A stretch of 5,476 nt of DNA from an uncultured Clostridia bacterium (GTDB lineage: Bacteria; Bacillota; Clostridia; Christensenellales; Aristaeellaceae): the NCBI GenBank assembly GCA_946615785.1, contig CAMOIA010000121.1, positions 1 to 5,476 on the forward strand. The letters run 5' to 3'. Made by a program: the position numbers and the translations under genes. The notes beneath the pieces are model-generated. The model saw only the letters and a program-made list of their open reading frames with translations, made no database searches and was not told the origin of the DNA. Shown piece by piece: positions 1-4,880 of this stretch. Position 1 is the stretch's first letter, and each line of letters begins with the position of its first letter.

Positions 1-144
1 GGCGGCGCCGTCATGAACCTCGCCCAACCTGTGGGTCTTGCCGGTGTAGAAAAGGATGCGCTCGGTGGTGGTGGTTTTGCCGGCATCGATATGCGCCATG
101 ATCCCGATATTGCGGACCTTCTCAAGGGGATGACTTCTGGGCAT
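1..144 (-). CDS. fusA: Elongation factor G, N-terminal 48 codons (partial)
   Basis: EF-G is the GTPase that drives tRNA and mRNA translocation on the ribosome, and also ribosome recycling. The frame starts at ATG 144 and stays open to the window edge. The first residues read MPRSHPLEKVRNIGIMAHID, followed by AGKTTTTERILFYTGK. This contains the G1/P-loop (AHIDAGKT, residues 17-24), which binds the GTP phosphates, and runs into the switch I region (GEVHDGAA) typical of EF-G. AAGGAG at 155-160 lies 10 nt upstream of the ATG. It is the third gene of the str operon, 36 nt after the rpsG stop, with no terminator or promoter visible in between, so it is probably co-transcribed. Only about 7% of the usual roughly 690 residues is present, because the window ends. 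The P-loop, the N-terminus and the gene order leave little doubt about identity; tetracycline-resistance EF-G paralogues (TetM type) start differently. Confidence 0.97.
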   Translation of the reverse strand, partial: MPRSHPLEKVRNIGIMAHIDAGKTTTTERILFYTGKTHRLGEVHDGAA

Positions 145-180
145 GCAAAATGTACTCCTTATCGATAGGGTAAACGAAAA

Positions 181-651
181 TTACCAGCGATAATGCGCGA
201 AAGCCTTGTTGGCTTCGGCCATGCGGTGCATTTCTTCCTTGCGCTTGACAGCGTTGCCGCCGTTGTTCGCAGCTTCCATCAGTTCGTTGGCAAGGCGCTC
301 GCACATGGTGTTTTCACCGCGGTTGCGGCTGAAATCCACGATCCAGCGCAGGGCCAGGGTCTGACGGCGCTCGGGGCGGATTTCCACAGGCACCTGGTAG
401 GTGGCGCCGCCGACGCGGCGGGCCTTGACCTCGACCTGGGGCATCACATTGTTCAGCGCGGCCTGGAAGACCTCGATGGCTTCCTTGCCGGTCTTATTCT
501 TAATCGTCTCAAACGCTTCGTAGCACACCTGCTGCGCAACGCCGCGTTTGCCGTCCAGCATGATCTGGTTAATGAGCTTGGTTACCACCGTGGTTCCGTA
601 AACAGGATCCGGCAGCACCTCGCGCTTGGGTATAAATCCACGACGGGGCAT
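181..651 (-). CDS. rpsG: 30S ribosomal protein S7
   Basis: S7 is a primary assembly protein of the 30S head. It binds the 3' major domain of 16S rRNA and lines the E and P sites. The 156-residue product has the usual length. It begins MPRRGFIPKREVLPDPVYGT, with the S7 signature region (DPVYGTTVVTKLINQIMLDGKR) at residues 15-36, the conserved VKARRVGGATYQVP block near 75-90, RPERRQTLALRW after it, and the canonical end MAEANKAFAHYRW. The start at 651 is chosen because AAGGAGG (660-666) lies 8 nt upstream. The frame is open further up to an ATG at 702, but those 17 extra residues do not resemble S7 and would span the ribosome binding site. It lies between rpsL (199-nt gap) and fusA (36-nt gap). 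In E. coli, S7 represses its own translation by binding the rpsL-rpsG gap; the long gap here leaves room for such control, but this is inference. Confidence 0.98.
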   Translation of the reverse strand: MPRRGFIPKREVLPDPVYGTTVVTKLINQIMLDGKRGVAQQVCYEAFETIKNKTGKEAIEVFQAALNNVMPQVEVKARRVGGATYQVPVEIRPERRQTLALRWIVDFSRNRGENTMCERLANELMEAANNGGNAVKRKEEMHRMAEANKAFAHYRW

Positions 652-850
652 GGTAGTTCCCTCCTTGGAAAATTGAAAGTCCTGTTTTTGTGTCCCCATC
701 ACATCGGCCGTCTTGACACGTCAGCATCGTGTCTTCCGTTTGCGGTGCCCTTATCCCCGGCGGACGACTGCGGACAATGTTCCTCTTATCCGCACATCGC
801 CACCCGCCCTGGGAATGAATCAGGCAGCGGCCTCTGGACGGAACCCAGAC
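652..850 (-). other. Long rpsL-rpsG intercistronic region with small stem-loops
   Basis: These 199 nt between the rpsL stop and rpsG start hold no plausible gene. On the minus strand, three short hairpins can be drawn: TCTGG/CCAGA (833-849, 7-nt loop), TGCGGA/TCCGCA (769-794, 14-nt loop) and GACACG/CGTGTC (715-733, 7-nt loop). None is followed by a T-run, so they do not look like terminators, and no good minus-strand promoter was found. In enteric bacteria the equivalent gap carries the S7 feedback site. That this region does the same is an inference from position, not from a matched motif. Confidence 0.4.
660..666 (-). promoter_or_regulatory. Ribosome binding site of rpsG
   Basis: AAGGAGG on the minus strand, 8 nt before ATG 651. 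It fixes the S7 start at 651 rather than at the in-frame ATG at 702. Confidence 0.9.
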
Positions 851-1225
851 TTACTTCTTGGGGCGTTTTGCGCCGTAGAGCGAACGGCCCTGATTGCGCT
901 TGGCCACTCCGGCCGTATCCAGCGCGCCGCGGATGATGTGGTAACGAACGCCAGGCAGGTCGCGCACGCGGCCTCCGCGAATCAGCACCACAGAGTGTTC
1001 CTGCAGATTGTGGCCGATACCCGGGATATAGCAGGTACCTTCAATCTGGTTGGTCAGACGGATCCTCGCGATTTTACGAAGCGCGGAATTGGGCTTCTTG
1101 GGCGTGGTCGTCTTGACGCTCAGGCATACGCCGCGTTTCTGCGGGCAGCCCTGCAGGATAGGCGCGGTTGACTTGTTTGCAACCTTGACTCTTCCCTTGC
1201 GGATCAATTGATTGATCGTCGGCAT
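851..1225 (-). CDS. rpsL: 30S ribosomal protein S12
   Basis: S12 sits at the 30S decoding centre and contributes to codon-anticodon checking and tRNA selection. The 124-residue product (family usual 123-140) starts MPTINQLIRKGRVK and contains PQKRGVC (28-34), TTTPKKPNSALRK (39-51), GHNLQEHSVVLIRGGRV (71-87) and the end YGAKRPKK. K43 and K44 of the PKKPNS loop are intact. Position 88, lysine in E. coli and B. subtilis (GGRVKDLPG), is arginine here (GGRVRDLPG). Arg at this position (K87R in mature E. coli numbering, K88R in M. tuberculosis) is a known streptomycin-resistance substitution. D89, the methylthiolation site in E. coli, is kept. The stretch TNQIEGTCYIPG also departs from the usual TNGxEVTxYIxG at residues 60 and 63. 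The start at 1225 is set by GGAGG at 1233-1237. It is the first gene of the str operon here, preceded by its own promoter. Confidence 0.98.
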   Translation of the reverse strand: MPTINQLIRKGRVKVANKSTAPILQGCPQKRGVCLSVKTTTPKKPNSALRKIARIRLTNQIEGTCYIPGIGHNLQEHSVVLIRGGRVRDLPGVRYHIIRGALDTAGVAKRNQGRSLYGAKRPKK

Positions 1226-1362
1226 GGAAGCACCTCCCATAAAATGATCGGAGCCGGATTTGCCGGTCTCCTCCTATAACATCCCCGCAACCCCCGGAGA
1301 TATATAGTCGAAATTGATTTCTGACGCGCATAACGCGCCAAGCTGTCTGAAGGCAGACAACT
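1226..1362 (-). promoter_or_regulatory. Structured 5' leader of the str operon
   Basis: About 136 nt of untranslated RNA are predicted between the start point (near 1361) and rpsL. The minus-strand transcript would begin with a 9-bp stem containing one G-U pair, AGTTGTCTG/CAGACAGCT with a CCTT loop (1341-1362). A second 7-bp stem follows, TGGCGCG/CGCGTCA with a TTATG loop (1322-1340). A third, GGAG-A-CCGG/CCGGCTCC around a CAAAT loop (1250-1271), has a bulged A and includes an extra AGGAGG-like sequence. No T-run follows any of them, so a simple terminator or attenuator is not evident. They could protect the 5' end or serve as a ribosomal protein binding site; no known leader motif was recognised. 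Confidence 0.5.
1233..1237 (-). promoter_or_regulatory. Ribosome binding site of rpsL
   Basis: GGAGG within GGGAGGTG on the minus strand, 7 nt before ATG 1225. It rules out the in-frame ATG at 1240, which would place the site inside the coding region. Confidence 0.88.
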
Positions 1363-1367
1363 ATGCA

Positions 1368-1396
1368 ATCATACCATCGCCATCCGGAAATGTCAA
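1368..1396 (-). promoter_or_regulatory. Sigma-A/sigma70-type promoter of the str operon
   Basis: On the minus strand, TTGACA (1391-1396, perfect -35) is followed by a 17-bp spacer and TATGAT (1368-1373, one mismatch from TATAAT). The expected start point is near 1361, giving a leader of about 136 nt before rpsL. The strength and ideal spacing fit a ribosomal protein operon. The -35 element lies inside the central 9 bp of a long inverted repeat described separately. Confidence 0.88.
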
Positions 1397-1412
1397 TCTT
1401 CCGGATGGCGAT
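1376..1412. repeat. Perfect inverted repeat with 14-bp arms around the str -35 box
   Basis: ATCGCCATCCGGAA (1376-1389) and TTCCGGATGGCGAT (1399-1412) are perfect reverse complements separated by 9 bp. On the minus strand the 9-bp centre contains most of TTGACA, and the downstream arm fills most of the -35/-10 spacer. It lies 54 nt after the stop of the upstream membrane acyltransferase gene, so it may act as that gene's terminator hairpin, but no T-run follows on the minus strand. On the plus strand TTTTC follows, but no plus-strand gene leads into it. An operator covering the promoter is the alternative. The repeat is certain; its role is not. Confidence 0.8.
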
Positions 1413-1466
1413 TTTCTGCAGGTTTTTCGGTATTTTTCCTTAAATTTATAGATTTTTAAGATTTCG

Positions 1467-3509
1467 TCAGTCCAGTTCCGCCATGCGCATGATTTCCGCG
1501 CGCAGCAGGGTGCAGATGCGGTCTTTTTCCTCCGTCGGCGCTCTGTCCGGATCATAGCGCACGGCATGCCCGAAACGAAGGGTGCGCTTTTTCTGGTTTG
1601 CATAGACGGGAATGAACTGGCAGCATTTGCCGGTTTTCCGCTGGTATAGCTGGCCGATCGTCGTAAACCCGGTAAAGAATTCGCTCACGCCTTCGCGCAC
1701 GAATTTGCCGTTTTCGCTCGTCGCGCTGTTTTCCGGGAAAAGCAGGATGTTGTCGCCGGCCTCCATCGCCTTGACCGTCTCCCGGAAGGTTTTCATCAGC
1801 TGGTGCGTGTCTCCGTGGTAGACGGGAATGGAATCCGCCTGCCGCATGAGCCAGGCGAGGCCGGGCCCGACGATACGGTCGCAGAGCGGACGACGCAGGC
1901 GCCGCGGGATCCACTGCTGGAAGGATATTTTGGTGTCGTAAAGGTAATCCGCCACGCATTTGCTGTCGGTGATCTCGTAGGTGACCCACGGGCGGAAGGG
2001 GTAGGGCACGTACAGCTCCGTCACGATCGGACCGTACATTTCGCCGTGGTTGCAGATGAAAACGGCGCTCACGTCCTCGTCCAGGCGCACGTTTTCCTGC
2101 CCGTAAACCTTGTGCCTGTACAGCGGCCGCAGAAAGAGCTTCAGCAGCGCGATGCCGTAGTGCCGCAGGGATTTGGTGATGATGACGCTGTACAATTGCT
2201 CGTGCAGCGCGCTGTTTTCAACGCCGCCTTCCCGCATGTGCAGGTACCGGTCGAGCTTGCTCAGGTGCTGGGACGACATGGGAAAACGCATGGAGGCGAT
2301 CAGTACAAGGATCACCATGCCAAGGGACGGCACGGCCATGATGGGCCTGAAGCGCTGAAGCAAACCGGGCATGTTGTCAGGCAGGGTGCCGTTTGCGAAG
2401 ATCTCAAGCAGAGCGATGATGACAAGGGAGAGGAACTGCCCGATGATCGTGCATTCTTCCATGCGCACGCGCAAAGACCAGTCATAGGCGCTCGTCACTT
2501 CGTGTTTGAGGGTGAATGCGGCCACCTTTCGCATGACGTCGTCAAGGTAACTGAGCGTGCGTGCGCAGAACGTGCTGCCGAAAGTGCAAAGCCCCAGGCT
2601 CAGATACGCTTCCGCAAGGGAGGGCGACTCGAAATTGCGGATGAACAGAATGACCCCGTACAGCCAGATGGCCGCGCCGATCATGAGCGTGTTTCCGGGA
2701 TCGCTGTGACCGCGCCGCGTTTTGCGCATGACGAGGTCGACGAGCACGATGCTCAGAAGCATCGTGCCAAGCGCGGTGAGCATGCAGTATAAAACGGCGT
2801 CCGCCGTGAGGCCCAGATACGCGTAGGTAATCGCGGCGGTCAGGTGCGTGGCGGCGGTGAGGGCCATGGCGATGGCCTGATACTGCCTGTAGGCGTTTGC
2901 GCCGCGCAGCGCCGAAAGCGCTTCTTCGTCCATGGGGCCGTGCCCGTTGAGCCTGGCCCGGTCGTCGAAGGTTTCAAGGAAGTCGATCACGCATCCGAAC
3001 AGGCTGCCGAACAAAAGCGCCCATCCCTGCACGGCGGGCACCACAAAGAAGGATGCCGCCGCGACCGGCAGCGACATGAGCGTTTCCATCAGGATCACGC
3101 CTGCAAAGCTGCGGCGGGCCTTTTTTCCCCGGATGAGGTCGCGCTCGATCAAAAGCTCCGTCAGCCCCGCCCGCAGGGACAGAAACAGGGGGATCGCCAC
3201 AAGAAGCCATAGCCTTTTATCGTCAAACGGCACCGCGTCCAGCGCCGTGATTGCAAGCAGCAGGATCAGAATGAACGGCACCAGGATGGTGCCTAAGAGC
3301 CGTGAGCGCTTCGTCAGGGTTTCAGATCGGGGCGAACGCCGCATTCTGGCGACCTGCAACGTGACGCGGCCGAAAAGGAAGAATGCGCCGCCGAGCAGAG
3401 GTTTTGAAAACAGCATGTCGGAAACGAGAATGCAGTACACAAAGTGATACAGCGTGCTGAATGAAAAAACCGCGCTGGAAATCCCCGCTGTCTTTTCCCT
3501 GCCGGACAT
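1467..3509 (-). CDS. Multi-pass membrane protein with C-terminal PlsC-like acyltransferase domain
   Basis: This 680-residue protein has two parts. Residues 1-410 carry about 12 hydrophobic segments (roughly 11-30, 37-53, 71-92, 99-118, 136-158, 162-178, 210-231, 236-261, 272-291, 298-315, 353-372, 388-407), the number seen in MFS transporters, though I see no firm MFS signature. Residues about 465-655 look like a glycerolipid acyltransferase (LPLAT/PlsC) domain: VFICNHGEMYGP (483-494) at motif I, GDNILLFPEN (585-594) at motif III and FIPVYAN (632-638) at motif IV. Such domains usually transfer an acyl chain to lysophosphatidate or a lysophospholipid at the membrane. The usual HX4D has glycine (G493) where the aspartate is expected; E490 in H-x-E might stand in. 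The ATG at 3509 is chosen over an in-frame GTG at 3548 because of its ribosome site and promoter. It appears to be a single-gene unit. The substrate cannot be assigned, and acyltransfer itself is inferred. Confidence 0.8.
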   Translation of the reverse strand: MSGREKTAGISSAVFSFSTLYHFVYCILVSDMLFSKPLLGGAFFLFGRVTLQVARMRRSPRSETLTKRSRLLGTILVPFILILLLAITALDAVPFDDKRLWLLVAIPLFLSLRAGLTELLIERDLIRGKKARRSFAGVILMETLMSLPVAAASFFVVPAVQGWALLFGSLFGCVIDFLETFDDRARLNGHGPMDEEALSALRGANAYRQYQAIAMALTAATHLTAAITYAYLGLTADAVLYCMLTALGTMLLSIVLVDLVMRKTRRGHSDPGNTLMIGAAIWLYGVILFIRNFESPSLAEAYLSLGLCTFGSTFCARTLSYLDDVMRKVAAFTLKHEVTSAYDWSLRVRMEECTIIGQFLSLVIIALLEIFANGTLPDNMPGLLQRFRPIMAVPSLGMVILVLIASMRFPMSSQHLSKLDRYLHMREGGVENSALHEQLYSVIITKSLRHYGIALLKLFLRPLYRHKVYGQENVRLDEDVSAVFICNHGEMYGPIVTELYVPYPFRPWVTYEITDSKCVADYLYDTKISFQQWIPRRLRRPLCDRIVGPGLAWLMRQADSIPVYHGDTHQLMKTFRETVKAMEAGDNILLFPENSATSENGKFVREGVSEFFTGFTTIGQLYQRKTGKCCQFIPVYANQKKRTLRFGHAVRYDPDRAPTEEKDRICTLLRAEIMRMAELD

Positions 3510-3516
3510 GGGCAAC

Positions 3517-3521
3517 CCTCC
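3517..3521 (-). promoter_or_regulatory. Ribosome binding site of the membrane acyltransferase gene
   Basis: GGAGG within AAAGGAGGG on the minus strand, 7 nt before ATG 3509. It lies inside the longer frame that would start at GTG 3548, and so argues for the shorter start. Confidence 0.88.
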
Positions 3522-3548
3522 TTTCCTGGTTTTCCGGTTTCGTGTCAC

Positions 3549-3577
3549 ATTGTAATCGTTTTTTCAACGTATTGCAA
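3549..3577 (-). promoter_or_regulatory. Promoter of the membrane acyltransferase gene
   Basis: On the minus strand, TTGCAA (3572-3577), a 17-bp spacer and TACAAT (3549-3554) form a reasonable sigma-A promoter. The predicted start is near 3542, leaving a leader of about 33 nt to ATG 3509. A GTG start at 3548 would precede the transcript. A 6-bp inverted repeat, ATTGCA (3571-3576) and TGCAAT (3595-3600), overlaps the -35 box and might be an operator half-site pair, but it is short. Confidence 0.65.
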
Positions 3578-3688
3578 GTCAGGCCGCAACGCGCTGCAAT
3601 TTCTTCTCAAATTCCGGCGTCCGGCAGCACAGATCACCGCGGGATTCGGCTTTATAAATAGGAAGCGTAAAAAATTTTCCGACAGGTA

Positions 3689-3717
3689 TTGATTTTTCTC
3701 TGAAAATGCGATATACT
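3689..3717 (+). promoter_or_regulatory. Promoter of tRNA-Thr
   Basis: TTGATT (3689-3694), a 17-bp spacer and TATACT (3712-3717) on the plus strand give a start near 3724, about 8 nt before the mature tRNA 5' end. The short leader and the terminator just after the tRNA make this a self-contained unit. It is divergent from the acyltransferase promoter, about 110 bp away. Confidence 0.82.
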
Positions 3718-3731
3718 CTTTTCGTTGTCGC

Positions 3732-3807
<76 letters not shown>

Positions 3808-3810
3808 GAC

Positions 3811-3846
3811 AAAAACCCTTTGGACGAAAAGCTCCAAGGGTTTTTT
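3811..3846 (+). terminator. Rho-independent terminator after tRNA-Thr
   Basis: AAAAACCCTTTGGA (3811-3824) pairs with TCCAAGGG plus six Ts (3833-3846), leaving one bulged T and an 8-nt loop. It begins 3 nt after the tRNA CCA. The leading A-run means the stem can extend into the T-run, and the structure might also work weakly for minus-strand transcription. Confidence 0.92.
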
Positions 3847-4161
3847 CTATGGAAAATACCGGAAACTGCCGGAAGGGGATTGTGCGAAAACATCAGGAAG
3901 CACCGGGCAGCGTTTGCAAATGCAGAAATCATCCGCACCAAAGCGCATACAAGCTGAATTGGGAGGCGGGGGACGCAATGATAAACCTCTTTCGCGTTTT
4001 GGACTTCCTCCGTCAAGGCGGACAGTCGTGGGTTCAGGCAAGCGTTTCAGCGCTCTGCCGGCGGCTGCGGCGGTGATGCGGGAACCGTTTGGGTTCTTTG
4101 CTGCTAAGGCGATTGCCGTGGCCGGGAAACAGAGATCCGGCATGCTCCGGGGAAATTTTTA
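3847..4161. other. Intergenic stretch without a recognisable gene
   Basis: Between the tRNA terminator and the upp promoter lie about 315 bases with no feature I can support. Several frames of 75-98 codons are open here on both strands, but they overlap one another, are rich in Arg, Pro and Ala, resemble no family I recognise, and lack good ribosome sites. The best small candidate is a 32-codon frame at 3978-4076 on the plus strand (starting MINLFRVLDFLRQ), preceded by GGGAGG at 11 nt, a little too far. Short CCGG-based hairpins occur at 3853-3875 and 4137-4150. It may hold a decayed gene or an unrecognised RNA. Confidence 0.4.
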
Positions 4162-4190
4162 TTGTAAAAGCGGGGTCGGTAGTATATAAT
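4162..4190 (+). promoter_or_regulatory. Promoter of upp
   Basis: TTGTAA (4162-4167), a 17-bp spacer and a perfect TATAAT (4185-4190) predict a start near 4197 and a leader of about 34 nt. A 7-bp inverted repeat, GTCGGTA (4175-4181) and TACCGAC (4205-4211), flanks the -10 box and start point, and could form an operator or a stem in DNA. No PyrR-type RNA loop or uracil attenuator was recognised in the short leader. Confidence 0.82.
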
Positions 4191-4218
4191 TCGATATATG
4201 CTTTTACCGACGAAAACA

Positions 4219-4224
4219 GGGAGG
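4219..4224 (+). promoter_or_regulatory. Ribosome binding site of upp
   Basis: GGGAGG, 6 nt before ATG 4231. The upstream in-frame ATG at 4198 coincides with the predicted transcription start and cannot be used, so this site fixes the Upp N-terminus at MSKVHVFSHP. Confidence 0.9.
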
Positions 4225-4230
4225 CCTACG

Positions 4231-4860
4231 ATGAGCAAAGTACATGTCTTCTCACATCCTTTGATCCAGCACAAGCTCAGCATCATGCGCAATAAGGACA
4301 CCGGCTGCAAGGAATTCAGGGAGCTGCTCGACGAGATTTCCATGCTGATGGTCTATGAAGTGACCCGGGATTTCCCGACCGAGGAGATTGACGTGGAGAC
4401 CCCCATCTGCACAGCGAAGTGCCAGGTGCTTGCCGGCAAACCGATCGGCATCATTCCGATTCTGCGGGCCGGCCTTGGCATGGTGGACGGCATCCTGGAG
4501 CTGGTTCCCAACGCGAAGGTCGGGCACATCGGACTGTACCGGGATCCCAAGACGCTCGAGCCTGTGGAATATTACTGCAAACTGCCTGAGGACGCGGAGC
4601 ACCGGCAGCTGATCGTGCTCGACCCGATGCTTGCCACCGGCGGCAGCGCTTCGGCTGCGATCGGCTTTTTGAAAAAGCGCGGCTGTTCCAACATCCGCCT
4701 GGTCAACCTGATCGCCGCGCCCGAGGGCATTGCCCGCGTGCAGAAGGATCACCCGGACGTGGATATTTATGTGGCCGCGCAGGATGAACATTTGAACGAA
4801 CACGGCTATATCGTGCCGGGTCTGGGCGACGCGGGCGACCGGCTCTTTGGCACCAAATAA
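4231..4860 (+). CDS. upp: Uracil phosphoribosyltransferase
   Basis: Upp converts uracil and PRPP to UMP and pyrophosphate in the cytoplasm, the main step of uracil salvage. The 209-residue product matches the family length (208-209 in E. coli and B. subtilis). It starts MSKVHVFSHPLIQHKLSIMR. It has the PILRAGLGM segment (76-84), the PRPP-binding motif IVLDPMLATGGSA (128-140) with the conserved DPMLATGGS core, and the C-terminal uracil-binding block GYIVPGLGDAGDRLFGT (192-208). All key residues seen in active enzymes are present. It has its own promoter, and is followed after only 20 nt by the AtpI-like start, with no terminator between, so the two are probably one transcript. upp just ahead of the atp operon is a known Firmicutes arrangement. 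Confidence 0.98.
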   Translation: MSKVHVFSHPLIQHKLSIMRNKDTGCKEFRELLDEISMLMVYEVTRDFPTEEIDVETPICTAKCQVLAGKPIGIIPILRAGLGMVDGILELVPNAKVGHIGLYRDPKTLEPVEYYCKLPEDAEHRQLIVLDPMLATGGSASAAIGFLKKRGCSNIRLVNLIAAPEGIARVQKDHPDVDIYVAAQDEHLNEHGYIVPGLGDAGDRLFGTK

Positions 4861-4880
4861 CCTTTGTTTGGAGGGATCGA

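Noticed and set aside
713..718. TTGACA on the plus strand in the rpsL-rpsG gap
   Set aside because: No acceptable -10 box lies 16-18 bp downstream and no plus-strand gene follows.
193..936. Plus-strand open frame of 247 codons
   Set aside because: Antisense to rpsG and the start of the intercistronic gap; the sense-strand genes are certain and this product is not recognisable.
713..1171. Plus-strand open frame of 152 codons across rpsL
   Set aside because: Antisense to rpsL, with no ribosome site and no family resemblance.
1074..1331. Minus-strand 85-codon frame starting in the str leader (possible leader peptide)
   Set aside because: No ribosome site before its ATG, and most of it overlaps rpsL in another frame; the later residues read like a frameshifted S12 shadow.
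1803..2792. Plus-strand open frame of 329 codons
   Set aside because: It lies wholly antisense to the membrane acyltransferase gene, is rich in His, Asp, Val and Arg as GC-rich shadow frames are, has no ribosome site, and resembles no family.
3509..3548. Upstream GTG start at 3548 for the membrane acyltransferase
   Set aside because: The extra 13 codons contain the ribosome site for ATG 3509, and the predicted transcript starts near 3542, after that GTG.
4001..4011. GGAGGAAGTCC on the minus strand, recalling the GAGGAAAGTCC core of RNase P RNA
   Set aside because: One base is missing from the core, and none of the other conserved RNase P blocks is found around it.
3847..4143. Minus-strand 98-codon frame before upp
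   Set aside because: Arg/Pro/Ala-rich composition, no recognisable domain, no ribosome site, and its stop falls by the tRNA terminator; most likely a chance frame.
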